Of a DNA stretch of 62,221 nt, positions 6,685 to 13,667 are shown one piece after another. The notes under the pieces are model-generated. The model was not told the DNA's origin. It made no database searches and worked only from the letters and a program-made list of their open reading frames with translations. Made by a program: the position numbers and the translations under genes. Source of the DNA: a virus; IMG/VR virus record IMGVR_UViG_3300008120_000047, positions 1 to 62,221 of that record. The stretch is one strand, 5' to 3'. The stretch's first letter is position 1, and every line of letters starts with the position of its first letter.

Positions 6685-6891
6685 GTGGCGAAAGGAGTTT
6701 ATGACGGAGGTGACGTGCGTTTTGGCACGGCCTCTGTCGCTCTTCAGCATATCCATGACATCATGGATCGATACTCATCGATTGACGTTCTTGCGTATTA
6801 CGAGAACGAAACCCAAGCGATGGAAGAACTGATTATTAACATAGCCGCCACCTTAGCAGTATGCTTAGACGAGGGCTTAATCGAGGAATGA
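6685..6891 (+). CDS. Hypothetical protein, 68 aa, GTG start
   Basis: Opens with GTG 5 nt after the DUF932 stop, so it is probably co-translated. The protein is mainly helical and acidic (VALQHIHDIMDRYSSIDVL; AATLAVCLDEGLIEE). No family recognised. Confidence 0.65.
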   Translation: MAKGVYDGGDVRFGTASVALQHIHDIMDRYSSIDVLAYYENETQAMEELIINIAATLAVCLDEGLIEE

Positions 6892-6892
6892 A

Positions 6893-7099
6893 ATGAATAT
6901 CACACAAGAGATGACCCACATTCAAAAACAAAACGAACTTAAAGACAAGGCCATGATGCTTGACAAGTTCATGGCTTGCTGCGAGTCATTCATAGACAAG
7001 CTTCGTAACGACGAGGAAACACCTGTTCATGAAATGCATGCTGACTTTGTGAAGGATGTCCTGATGATCAGGAAGGATGCCAAGAACTATGGATTCTGA
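6893..7099 (+). CDS. Hypothetical helical protein, 68 aa
   Basis: ATG at 6893 lies one base after the preceding stop. The product is charged and helical throughout, with a possible coiled coil over residues 5-45 (THIQKQNELKDKAMMLDKF). No family recognised. Confidence 0.65.
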   Translation: MNITQEMTHIQKQNELKDKAMMLDKFMACCESFIDKLRNDEETPVHEMHADFVKDVLMIRKDAKNYGF

Positions 7100-7100
7100 T

Positions 7101-7301
7101 ATGCTATACGTAATCACAGCAACCAAGAATAACCGACACGAGATATTCACCTTCCCTGTGGGGGTATACAACAAGAAGGACGCAGCCATCGAAGCGGCGA
7201 AGAACCACAAGGAAGAGTTCGGGAAACACTACGACTACTATGTATACGAATTTAAAGTCAACGTACAAGACACAAGTTCACCACCAATCTTTATGGTATG
7301 A
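7101..7301 (+). CDS. Hypothetical protein, 66 aa
   Basis: The ATG at 7101 directly follows the preceding stop (TGATATG); in-frame ATGs at 7077 and 7089 are alternatives inside the upstream gene. The sequence MLYVITATKNN then a strand-helix pattern (IFTFPVGVYNKKDAAIEAAKNH) suggests a small beta-alpha protein. The stop overlaps the next ATG. Confidence 0.6.
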   Translation: MLYVITATKNNRHEIFTFPVGVYNKKDAAIEAAKNHKEEFGKHYDYYVYEFKVNVQDTSSPPIFMV

Positions 7302-7627
7302 CATCACATATGCAGATTCAAAAAATCTACAATCAGTACTACTCGGTGCTGATGGCAGAGAAAGACAACGGATACGAGGTTGAAAAGCTACACCGAGCAA
7401 GGACGATTGATTACGTCCAGCCACGTGCGGCGATCTTAGTAGCGCTCAGTAACAAGTACAGGCCCTTTCACATAGGCAACGCCCTCAAGATGCATCACAC
7501 TACGATCCTGTATCATCGGGATAGGCACGAAGGAAACGTGATGTCGTGGAATGGATATGACCCCCTGTACAAGTTAGCCGAAGAAGTGATGGAAAAATCC
7601 TTCATTGATGGGCAGTTCGCCCTTTAA
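7298..7627 (+). CDS. DnaA domain IV-like DNA-binding protein
   Basis: A 109-residue protein. Residues about 32-78 match the helical DNA-binding domain IV of DnaA: a helix rich in Ala after RARTIDYVQPRA, then HIGNALKMHHTTILYHRDR, where HHTTILYH parallels the DHTTVLHA-type signature that contacts the DnaA box. The AAA+ domain is absent, so it cannot act as a full initiator. It may recognise host or phage DnaA-box-like sites, load the phage helicase, or compete with host DnaA (inference). Located shortly before the ERF/exonuclease and helicase genes. Confidence 0.75.
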   Translation: MTSHMQIQKIYNQYYSVLMAEKDNGYEVEKLHRARTIDYVQPRAAILVALSNKYRPFHIGNALKMHHTTILYHRDRHEGNVMSWNGYDPLYKLAEEVMEKSFIDGQFAL

Positions 7628-7653
7628 TGATGGGAAAAGCCTACAAATACACC

Positions 7654-7857
7654 ATGAACAAAATGATCCCCATCGTGGCAGTGACCATGATCTCATGCTC
7701 CTCACAAGAGCCAACAGCGCAGCCATGCTGCGAGAAGAACTTTACCGAACAAAACCAAGATGTTCACCATCTGCTTCGATCGCTGGGCGCAGCCCCAGCC
7801 ACGAAACAAGAAACCTGCGAGCACGAGGATGGAGACAATTTCTCACCAAATCCTTGA
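7654..7857 (+). CDS. Small lipoprotein, 67 aa
   Basis: From ATG 7654 (an upstream ATG at 7627 is possible but would hide the signal): MNKMIPIVAVTMISCSSQEP is a compact lipoprotein signal with Cys-15 as the lipidated residue (ISC), followed by a polar, disordered, Cys-containing tail. Small phage lipoproteins of this type often block superinfection (for example T5 Llp), which is an inference here. The reading frame overlaps other open frames, but the signal peptide makes this the best supported. Confidence 0.6.
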   Translation: MNKMIPIVAVTMISCSSQEPTAQPCCEKNFTEQNQDVHHLLRSLGAAPATKQETCEHEDGDNFSPNP

Positions 7858-7885
7858 CTCGTACTTGTTTTCTGACGTAGATTTG
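7854..7885 (+). promoter_or_regulatory. Early promoter upstream of 7909
   Basis: TTG (7854-7856), a 21-nt spacer and TAGATTTG (7878-7885). Spacing and boxes match the Bacteroidota consensus. It overlaps the end of the lipoprotein gene and lies 23 nt before the ATG at 7909, so it should drive the downstream recombination operon. Confidence 0.65.
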
Positions 7886-7908
7886 CAGCATCACAAAACC
7901 CCAAACAC

Positions 7909-8088
7909 ATGTCACATTCACCTGAAACAGAGCGTCAATCATCAGATTATTCAGGTTGGGAAGAGACGTACTCGTATGAGTTAGACGGCGTAACTTATGT
8001 CACTCCAAGTGCAAGCTTCGCTTTTAGCCGAGGAGGAAACGTCAAACTTGTTCGATCAGTATACATCAACGATGGTAACAGAATCTGA
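7909..8088 (+). CDS. Hypothetical protein, 59 aa
   Basis: ATG at 7909, preceded by the CACAAAACCCCAAACAC leader and a promoter (7854-7885). The product is polar with Ser/Tyr-rich strands (SDYSGWEETYSYELDGVTYV) and a basic middle. It overlaps the next gene by 17 nt in another frame. No family recognised. Confidence 0.55.
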   Translation: MSHSPETERQSSDYSGWEETYSYELDGVTYVTPSASFAFSRGGNVKLVRSVYINDGNRI

Positions 8089-8440
8089 GGTTATAGCTAT
8101 GATCATGGATGACGAGTCAATATCTCGCCCATCTAAGTCGATCATCATCGGAGACATAGTAGACCAAGGCATTAACGATTGGTCTGCCATAGACGTAGCC
8201 TCAACACTCAGAGAATACTCTGACGGATTCAAGGGATACACGGAAAGCCTTGTGAAAGCAAAAAAGATTCTTGGTATGCACGTCACTCCAGATCTTGAAA
8301 TCGATACCGTAGCAGGCAACATGTCGGGGTCAACTGACTTCGACAAGCTGTATCTCAAGTCAACACATAACATGCTCAACTTCGTCTGCTCCTACGTAAA
8401 GGTGCACTCGATCGTAAAAGATCTTTGGTCAGAACGCTGA
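8072..8440 (+). CDS. Hypothetical protein, 122 aa
   Basis: Start at 8072 is preferred to 7997, which would overlap the preceding gene by 92 nt; an ATG at 8102 is also possible. Helical, acidic protein with a repeated I/V-rich pattern (SKSIIIGDIVDQGI; FVCSYVKVHSIVKDLW). The end overlaps a 6-bp hairpin (GGTCAG/CTGACC). No family recognised. Confidence 0.6.
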   Translation: MVTESEVIAMIMDDESISRPSKSIIIGDIVDQGINDWSAIDVASTLREYSDGFKGYTESLVKAKKILGMHVTPDLEIDTVAGNMSGSTDFDKLYLKSTHNMLNFVCSYVKVHSIVKDLWSER

Positions 8441-8447
8441 CCTACCT

Positions 8448-8524
8448 GAGATGCTGCTCATGGTGTGCGGGGAGATCCCGTAACAGGCTGCTGTGTAAAA
8501 GCCCGATGAAACAAGCCGCATCTC
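8448..8524 (+). ncRNA. Structured RNA element in the ERF leader
   Basis: GAGATGCTGCT (8448-8458) pairs with AGCCGCATCTC (8514-8524), 10 of 11 positions, enclosing CGGG/CCCG with a GAGAT loop (8468-8480) and ACAG/CTGT with a GCTG loop (8483-8494). The result is a closed multi-stem fold of about 77 nt, in a stretch with no gene, 34 nt before the ERF start. It could be a regulatory leader, a small RNA or a processing site; no known riboswitch signature was recognised. Confidence 0.4.
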
Positions 8525-8558
8525 TTTCTCTAAACACAAACCCTTTTAATTTATTTCA

Positions 8559-9179
8559 ATGTCTATTCACAAGAAACTCTCCGCTATTCAAGCGGAGTTA
8601 AAAGCCCCCAAGGGTCAGTTCAACAGCTTCGGGAAGTACAACTACCGCTCATGCGAGGACATCCTGGAAGCAGTGAAGCCGCTGCTCGCCAAGCACGAAC
8701 TCGGCATGACGATTAGCGACTACATCGTATCTCACGAAGGCCGCGTGTATGTCCGTGCTGAAGTTGTCGTCTTTGACTTCGAAGGTAACGTAATCAATGT
8801 GCAGGCACAGGCCCGTGAGGAAGACTCAAAAAAGGGCATGGACGCTTCTCAGGTTACTGGGGCCACGTCATCATATGCTCGTAAGTATGCCCTCAACGGC
8901 ATGTTCCTGATCGACGACACCAAAGACAGCGACTCTACCAATACCCACGGGAAAGAAACTGCCACAGCCCCAAGCCGTGTACCAGTAGGCGGAGCAGCAG
9001 CTCGTGAGGTTATCGCAGAAGAAGAGTCGGCACTCGCTGAGCCTAGCATCATGGACAAAGCAATCTCATACGTGAAGAGCGCCACCAACAAGAAGCAGGC
9101 ATACGAAAGCGTGATGTCTAAGTATGGCAACGAGCTGTCTGATCGGCAGAAAGAAGCCATCAAGAAGTTCGTTCGATGA
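8559..9179 (+). CDS. erf: ERF-family single-strand annealing protein
   Basis: This 206-residue protein has the ERF core: MSIHKKLSAIQAEL start, NSFGKYNYRSCEDIL (residues about 23-37), a strand with VYVRAEVVVFDFEG, then GATSSYARKYALNGMF near residue 105, the signature GxxxSYxRRYAL-type segment. ERF proteins anneal complementary single strands in phage recombination and genome circularisation. The C-terminal 60 residues form a linker and a helical tail. It overlaps the exonuclease gene by 4 nt, giving the usual annealase-exonuclease pair. The leader ACAAACCCTTTTAATTTATTTC matches that at 1635. Confidence 0.9.
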   Translation: MSIHKKLSAIQAELKAPKGQFNSFGKYNYRSCEDILEAVKPLLAKHELGMTISDYIVSHEGRVYVRAEVVVFDFEGNVINVQAQAREEDSKKGMDASQVTGATSSYARKYALNGMFLIDDTKDSDSTNTHGKETATAPSRVPVGGAAAREVIAEEESALAEPSIMDKAISYVKSATNKKQAYESVMSKYGNELSDRQKEAIKKFVR

Positions 9180-9958
9180 GGATACCAGAGATGCTGATGC
9201 AGAGGTACAACAAGGAACACTTGTCGTACTCCTCTTTAAAGAAGGCGCTAACTGACATCGCTCTCTTTGATCTCCACATGAAGGGCAAGGTGGAATACAA
9301 ATCTGACGCTCTGGAATTTGGAAGTATGTATGACGCTATATTGTTTGACTTGGACAGGGCTAAGGCTACCTACAAGGTTCTCAGTAACCAAGAAATCCTC
9401 GGTATGTGCAGCGGAAAAACCGCAAGCTCTAAAAGACCAGAGGCGACTGCTGAGTTCAAAGAGATAAAAGAAAAGATGCGGATCGACCTGTTTGATAGTG
9501 GCGTGCTAGTGTGCTCCCAAGAGGACTGGGATCAGGCGATAGCCATGGTAGACCGCCTCCGAGTGTGTGGCATCTTAGACACCTACCTGAAGGGTGATTA
9601 CCAAAAAGAAGTATATGGAGAGATCAATGGCGTTATTATCAAGGGTTATCTTGATTGCCTTGGCAGTGGCTTTATTTCAGACAGCAAGTCTACACGTAGC
9701 GTCGATGGCTTTAGGTATGACGTCAACAAGCTGTGCTACGACATACAAGCTTATCTCTACTGCAAGCTTACAGGGATCGACGACTTCTATTGGGTTGTGC
9801 AAGAGAAGACATACCCATATCTACCAGCGGTCGTCAAGTGCTCACAAGAAAGCCTCTTCCGAGGAGAGATGAAGTTCTTCAACGCAATAACTAAGATCTC
9901 AGCTTGGCTGAATGATGACTCAGCAGGCGAGACAGACTACATGACATTCGAAGTATGA
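9176..9958 (+). CDS. RecE-type PD-(D/E)XK exonuclease
   Basis: Residues 10-60 have the LSYSSLKKA...LEFGSMYDAILFD layout of the exodeoxyribonuclease VIII (RecE/YqaJ-like) family. The catalytic part follows: VIIKGYLDCLG (Asp near residue 162), ISDSKST (D and K near 172-175) and DIQAYLYC (Gln near 192). Such enzymes resect duplex ends to make single strands for the annealase encoded just upstream. ATG at 9176 overlaps the ERF stop. 260 residues is normal for a stand-alone catalytic domain. Confidence 0.85.
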   Translation: MRIPEMLMQRYNKEHLSYSSLKKALTDIALFDLHMKGKVEYKSDALEFGSMYDAILFDLDRAKATYKVLSNQEILGMCSGKTASSKRPEATAEFKEIKEKMRIDLFDSGVLVCSQEDWDQAIAMVDRLRVCGILDTYLKGDYQKEVYGEINGVIIKGYLDCLGSGFISDSKSTRSVDGFRYDVNKLCYDIQAYLYCKLTGIDDFYWVVQEKTYPYLPAVVKCSQESLFRGEMKFFNAITKISAWLNDDSAGETDYMTFEV

Positions 9959-10041
9959 GCCGATTCAACAACACAATCACCTCAGCACTTGCTGTCATAG
10001 TGTACTTCGTAATAATGATTATCGCAATAAACCTTTTTTAA
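9955..10041 (+). CDS. Single-pass membrane microprotein, 28 aa
   Basis: ATG at 9955 overlaps the exonuclease stop (ATGA). After a polar start (SRFNNTITS), residues 10-28 are one transmembrane segment (ALAVIVYFVIMIIAINLF) that runs to the end. Its stop lies inside the A/T leader of the next gene. Third of the coupled membrane microproteins, with 2096 and 4984. Confidence 0.5.
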   Translation: MSRFNNTITSALAVIVYFVIMIIAINLF

Positions 10042-10051
10042 TTTTTTTCAA

Positions 10052-10372
10052 ATGAGCGAAAACTCAACCAAGTATGATTCCGTATTCATCGGATATGCTG
10101 AAGACCCGAAACTTGATCCTAACGGCAAGTATGTATCACAACGCCTTCGACTGAAGGTTCCTGAACTTAAGGACCTCATGGAGCGGTATGCCACCGCTGT
10201 AAAACCTGACGGTACTGGCGGAAACGTGTTCATCACTGTAGGGGTAAGCAAGAATGGCAAGTCATTTGCCACCGTGTGGGACCCCAACAGCGAGAAGGCA
10301 AAGGAGAACCAGCAGTCAAAGTCTTCTTACTCTAAGAAGCCGAGTGCAGCAGACGAGGACCTCCCCTTCTAA
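10052..10372 (+). CDS. SSB-like single-strand DNA-binding protein
   Basis: A 106-residue protein with a beta-rich OB-like N-terminal part (DSVFIGYAEDPK; YVSQRLRLKVPEL; NVFITVGVSKNGKSFATVW) and a Gly/Ser/Lys-rich linker that ends in DEDLPF, the acidic-hydrophobic tip by which bacterial SSBs recruit partner proteins. It is shorter than a canonical SSB and has no long Gln-rich tail. Position between the exonuclease and helicase genes fits a replication role. Family assignment by search remains open. A strong terminator follows. Confidence 0.7.
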   Translation: MSENSTKYDSVFIGYAEDPKLDPNGKYVSQRLRLKVPELKDLMERYATAVKPDGTGGNVFITVGVSKNGKSFATVWDPNSEKAKENQQSKSSYSKKPSAADEDLPF

Positions 10373-10397
10373 GTTCTTTGGCTTGTATGCCGCTATT

Positions 10398-10442
10398 GAA
10401 TGGGGGTTGAAGAGTGTAAATTTCTTCAGCCCTCATTCTTTT
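10398..10442 (+). terminator. Intrinsic terminator after the SSB-like gene
   Basis: GAATGGGGGTTGAAGA (10398-10413) pairs with TCTTCAGCCCTCATTC (10423-10438) along 16 bp with two G-T pairs and a 9-nt loop, followed by TTTT. It divides the recombination operon from the downstream helicase operon. Confidence 0.75.
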
Positions 10443-10487
10443 AGTGGGGTCAACAACAACGGAGGCAGTACTTCTTTCTTCTGCGTG

Positions 10488-10676
10488 ATGTCCGATCATA
10501 AGGACTACGAGGTGCATATCCCTGCGAATGAAGATGATTACGTGATCTTATGCATCACGAACAAAAACGGGGACAACTGCGTGCTGATGAAGTCAACCGA
10601 TTGTTCAGGGATGACACTGTCTATGCAAGACATGGTCCCTTTGATCAAGCGAAAGTTTAGGATAGAGATCTCATGA
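10488..10676 (+). CDS. Hypothetical protein, 62 aa
   Basis: ATG at 10488 is the first after the terminator; a longer frame from 10254 would read through the SSB-like gene and the hairpin. The protein is beta-rich (YEVHIPANEDDYVILCIT; CVLMKSTDCSG) with a helical end (MVPLIKRKFRIEI). No family recognised. Its stop overlaps the next start (ATGA). Confidence 0.65.
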   Translation: MSDHKDYEVHIPANEDDYVILCITNKNGDNCVLMKSTDCSGMTLSMQDMVPLIKRKFRIEIS

Positions 10677-10915
10677 AGAAAGACATATACTACCAGACCT
10701 TAAAGGTGGGGTTTAAGAAAGACAAGACCATCTACACACGAGAGGTGTACTGCCTGTCTCACTCTGAAGATGTCGGATTGATTGCAGCAGACAACTACAG
10801 CATGGCCATCATAGCCAAGCAATGTTACCCTAAAACATACAAGGGTGACGTCAAGATAATAATTAAAGAAATAATTGAATCAAAACTGTTATGGAAAAGT
10901 CCTACGAATACGTGA
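10673..10915 (+). CDS. Hypothetical basic protein, 80 aa
   Basis: Starts in an ATGA overlap. Lys-rich with alternating strands (YYQTLKVGFKKDKTIYTREVY) and a C-terminal helix (IIIKEIIESKLLW). The end overlaps the DUF3310 gene by 25 nt. No family recognised. Confidence 0.65.
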   Translation: MKKDIYYQTLKVGFKKDKTIYTREVYCLSHSEDVGLIAADNYSMAIIAKQCYPKTYKGDVKIIIKEIIESKLLWKSPTNT

Positions 10916-11124
10916 ACCATCCCAATCACTACAACGAGTTCTCCAAAGAAACATGGGAGATGATGATTGATGTGTGGGGTCTCGACAACTTCCTCATCTT
11001 TTGTGAGATGAACGCTTTCAAGTACAAGATGCGAGCAGGGTCAAAGCTGGGGGAGACCGCAGACAAAGACGTCATGAAGGCTAACTGGTACTTGAACAAA
11101 GCAGCAGAGCTGAAATGCAAGTAA
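10891..11124 (+). CDS. DUF3310 family protein
   Basis: 77 residues with the DUF3310 signature: VNHPNHYN at residues 8-15, an acidic aromatic helix (WEMMIDVWGLDNFLIFCEMNAFKYK), then RAGSKLGE and DVMKANWYLNKA, the layout vNHPxHY...KYxxRaxxK...DxxKAxwYL. The family is widespread in phages, often near nucleotide or replication genes, and is sometimes annotated as a nucleotide kinase without proof. It overlaps the primase-helicase gene by 10 nt. Confidence 0.85.
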   Translation: MEKSYEYVNHPNHYNEFSKETWEMMIDVWGLDNFLIFCEMNAFKYKMRAGSKLGETADKDVMKANWYLNKAAELKCK

Positions 11125-12908
11125 CTATATTCGAGAGCATATACCACACTAAGTCCCCTAGGTATATCTCTCTGGGCCTGGCGCTTCGCAGGATTCAAGA
11201 CGGATCAAGCGAGAAGACCATAGAGCTTGTCCGCAGCGGTGACAAGGAGTCAAAGAAGAAACTGCCTATCGTCCTGTTCAGCGGTCAGTTCTCTGATCGT
11301 ACTGATGACGGGCTGTTTGACCACAGCGGATTCATCGTGCTTGACTTCGATCACGTTGGGTCAACACCAGAAGAGGTGACGCTTACAAAGTCAACTATTG
11401 GTACTGACCAATACGTTTACTCTGCATGGATGTCGCCATCAGGTGACGGCATCAAGGTGCTCGTAAGGATTACAAATCCTGAGCGACACAGAGACCACTT
11501 TAGGGCGCTCAAGGTTTACTTCAACAAGCAATACGGGATTACCCCTGACGACTCTGGAATCAACGAATCTAGGGCGTGCTTTGAGTCTCACGACCCAGAC
11601 ATAATCGTCAACGAGTCTGCTTCAAAGTTCGGGGCGTTCTCTAGTGAGAGAGCAGACACTCAGGTAGCCGTGGTTCGTGACCACTACACGGACTACATGA
11701 AGCTAAACCTCGCCGCCAAAATGATACGTGTCGCAGAGGATGGCAACAAGCATACCGCACTGCTTCGTGCTGCACGACTGTGTGGCGGGTATGTCTCAGC
11801 TGGGCGTATGGAGGAGGACGAAGCAATTCGGATTCTTCACAGGGAGATATGCAAGCGTAACATAGACTCTGAGGAGCAGGCTATGATCACCATACGTGAC
11901 GGGATAGAGCTTGGGAAGAAAGACCCAATCAAAACCCTCGTCTCGAATGAGAAGAGCGCTCAGCGTGAGATGCTCTTGAGTGATGGGGACATGTCGTTCA
12001 TATCGTCTGACGATGAGGACTTCAGGTGGATTGACAGCTATGCAAATGGAGAGATACAAGTAGGGCTGGATACGGGTGACGCAAAGCTTGACGAGTACTT
12101 CAGGTACAAGAAAGAGTTCCTAATCATCAACGGACACAGCAACGTAGGTAAGACTACGATGGCGCTTTATCTCATGGTGAATGCTACTGTACGGCATGGA
12201 TGGAAGTGGGTTGTGTACTCTTCTGAGAACAGGACCTCTTCGCTTAAGATGACTCTGATGCAGTTCGGGTTCAACAGGCGCGTAAATGAGATGTCGTATG
12301 ATCAGCGCAAGGCTGCTTACAAGTGGGTTCAAGAGCACTTCACCGTGATCAACAACAACCAAGTGTATAGCTACGCAGAGATTATCCTGTTCCTTGAGAA
12401 GGTGCTGCGTCAGCAGGCTGTGGATGCGGTGTTTGTAGACCCGTACAACAGCCTAAAGCTTGACATGGGCAACTCAAACATCGGGGTGCACGACTACCAC
12501 TACGAGGCAGCGTCTGAGTTCCTGACGTTCAGCAAAGCAAACGACATCGCTGTGTGGCTGAACATGCACGCCGTAACAGAAGCTCAGCGTAGGAAGGGTG
12601 ATGATGGACTCCCTGTGGCTCCATACGCAGAGGACACTGAAGGTGGAGGCAAGTTCGTGAACCGAGCAGACTGCTTCATCACCATACACAGGAAGGTTCA
12701 AGCACCAGACGTAAGCCTACGTAAGACGACTGAGTTTCACGTTAGGAAAGTCAGGGAAACGGAGACTGGAGGCGCTCCATCGCCAATAGACAACCCCGTT
12801 ACGTTCACAATGAACACTCCGATGACTGCTTTCAGGGTGAATTCTACTGGAAAAGAACTGTTCGATCCTGTTGGTTTACAGTTCAATGTGTACCATCAGT
12901 TCAATTAA
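11115..12908 (+). CDS. Primase-helicase (VirE-N/BT4734-like domain plus DnaB-like ATPase)
   Basis: 597 residues in two parts. Residues 1-170 match the BT4734-like/VirE N-terminal domain (PLPIVLFSGQFS-type strand, IVLDFDHVG near 73-82, YSAWMSPSGDGIKVLVRI near 101-119, ACFESHDPD), an archaeo-eukaryotic primase-related module typical of Bacteroidota elements. Residues 310-590 form a RecA/DnaB-like helicase: Walker A GHSNVGKTT near 339-347, then WVVYSSEN, and Walker B AVFVDPYNS near 439-447. It should unwind and possibly prime phage DNA; no polymerase gene accompanies it. Linker 180-300 is helical. Confidence 0.85.
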   Translation: MQVTIFESIYHTKSPRYISLGLALRRIQDGSSEKTIELVRSGDKESKKKLPIVLFSGQFSDRTDDGLFDHSGFIVLDFDHVGSTPEEVTLTKSTIGTDQYVYSAWMSPSGDGIKVLVRITNPERHRDHFRALKVYFNKQYGITPDDSGINESRACFESHDPDIIVNESASKFGAFSSERADTQVAVVRDHYTDYMKLNLAAKMIRVAEDGNKHTALLRAARLCGGYVSAGRMEEDEAIRILHREICKRNIDSEEQAMITIRDGIELGKKDPIKTLVSNEKSAQREMLLSDGDMSFISSDDEDFRWIDSYANGEIQVGLDTGDAKLDEYFRYKKEFLIINGHSNVGKTTMALYLMVNATVRHGWKWVVYSSENRTSSLKMTLMQFGFNRRVNEMSYDQRKAAYKWVQEHFTVINNNQVYSYAEIILFLEKVLRQQAVDAVFVDPYNSLKLDMGNSNIGVHDYHYEAASEFLTFSKANDIAVWLNMHAVTEAQRRKGDDGLPVAPYAEDTEGGGKFVNRADCFITIHRKVQAPDVSLRKTTEFHVRKVRETETGGAPSPIDNPVTFTMNTPMTAFRVNSTGKELFDPVGLQFNVYHQFN

Positions 12909-12943
12909 CGCTTAATTCTCTCTCTATTGTCGGCTTTGTGTTG

Positions 12944-12951
12944 TAACTTTG
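12944..12951 (+). promoter_or_regulatory. TAnnTTTG promoter box 4 nt before a GTG start
   Basis: TAACTTTG is followed by CCGA and then the GTG start of the endonuclease gene. A clear -33 TTG at 19-21 nt is missing. The spacing would place the transcription start at or beside the start codon, a leaderless mRNA, as at the late boxes 35997, 59675 and 60094. Confidence 0.5.
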
Positions 12952-12955
12952 CCGA

Positions 12956-13489
12956 GTGAAGAGAGCAAAACGGGGGACGCCACCACGGGCCAGCGCTCGC
13001 AAGAAGCAGCTGGGACGTTACAAAAGCGGACTCGAAAAGCAGTGCGCTGATTTGCTTTGTGATCACGGCCTAGACTTTGACTACGAAGAAGTGGAGTATA
13101 CACTTGTGGATCAGTTCAAGTATGAGGGCGTGTATCATAAAATGACTGCCTCCTCTAAAGAGCTGTCAGATAGAACTGGTAAAGCAGTTCTTGCGATTAA
13201 GTACACTCCAGACTTCGTAGCAAAGGATAGGTCGTGGATCATAGAGACAAAAGGTTTTACTCCATCTCATCACGACTTTCCTATGAGATGGAAGCTTTTC
13301 CTTCGTTATCTTTCGGATCTTGGCGAAACACCAAAGCTCTTTATCGTTAAGAATAGAGAGCAGATAGAAGAGGCAATAAGAATCATAAAGAATGACGGAC
13401 ATAACAAAGTTGGAGCTAGCGAGAGTGTACGCACTCGCTACAGAAAGGATACAGATGGCAGCCGTAGATCTCTACGAGGAGCTGTTTGA
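12956..13489 (+). CDS. Endonuclease I-like (T7 gp3-type) Holliday junction nuclease
   Basis: The 177-residue protein shows the T7 endonuclease I layout: SGLEKQCADLL (Glu-27), DFDYE, KYTPDF (Asp-86) and IIETKGF (Glu-97, Lys-99), followed by KWKLFLRYL-type helix (WKLFLRYLSDLGET). These match the PD-(D/E)XK active site E...D...ExK. Such enzymes resolve junctions and trim branched DNA before packaging. GTG start 4 nt after a TAACTTTG box. Its last 30 codons overlap the next gene by 98 nt in another frame and look low-complexity and basic. Confidence 0.75.
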   Translation: MKRAKRGTPPRASARKKQLGRYKSGLEKQCADLLCDHGLDFDYEEVEYTLVDQFKYEGVYHKMTASSKELSDRTGKAVLAIKYTPDFVAKDRSWIIETKGFTPSHHDFPMRWKLFLRYLSDLGETPKLFIVKNREQIEEAIRIIKNDGHNKVGASESVRTRYRKDTDGSRRSLRGAV

Positions 13490-13667
13490 TAGCAACGGAG
13501 AAGCAAAGACGCACCCAGGTCAGGTGACGAATTTGGTTTCTTCATTTAGGGCCAAGGCAGGGTATGAGATGGATATGATAAGGGAGGCCGCAGTTCAGTA
13601 CGCCGAACAACATAACCATCTCAATGGTAAATCAAAACAGACGAGCCTACTCGACTACAACGGGTAA
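13392..13667 (+). CDS. Hypothetical helical protein, 91 aa
   Basis: Acidic, almost entirely helical (ELARVYALATERIQMAAVDLY; MDMIREAAVQYAEQHNH). It overlaps the endonuclease gene by 98 nt and the next gene by 44 nt, which is unusual in this otherwise 1-30 nt overlap genome. Codon composition and a natural helix pattern favour it being real. An in-frame ATG at 13455 would reduce the first overlap. No family recognised. Confidence 0.6.
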   Translation: MTDITKLELARVYALATERIQMAAVDLYEELFDSNGEAKTHPGQVTNLVSSFRAKAGYEMDMIREAAVQYAEQHNHLNGKSKQTSLLDYNG

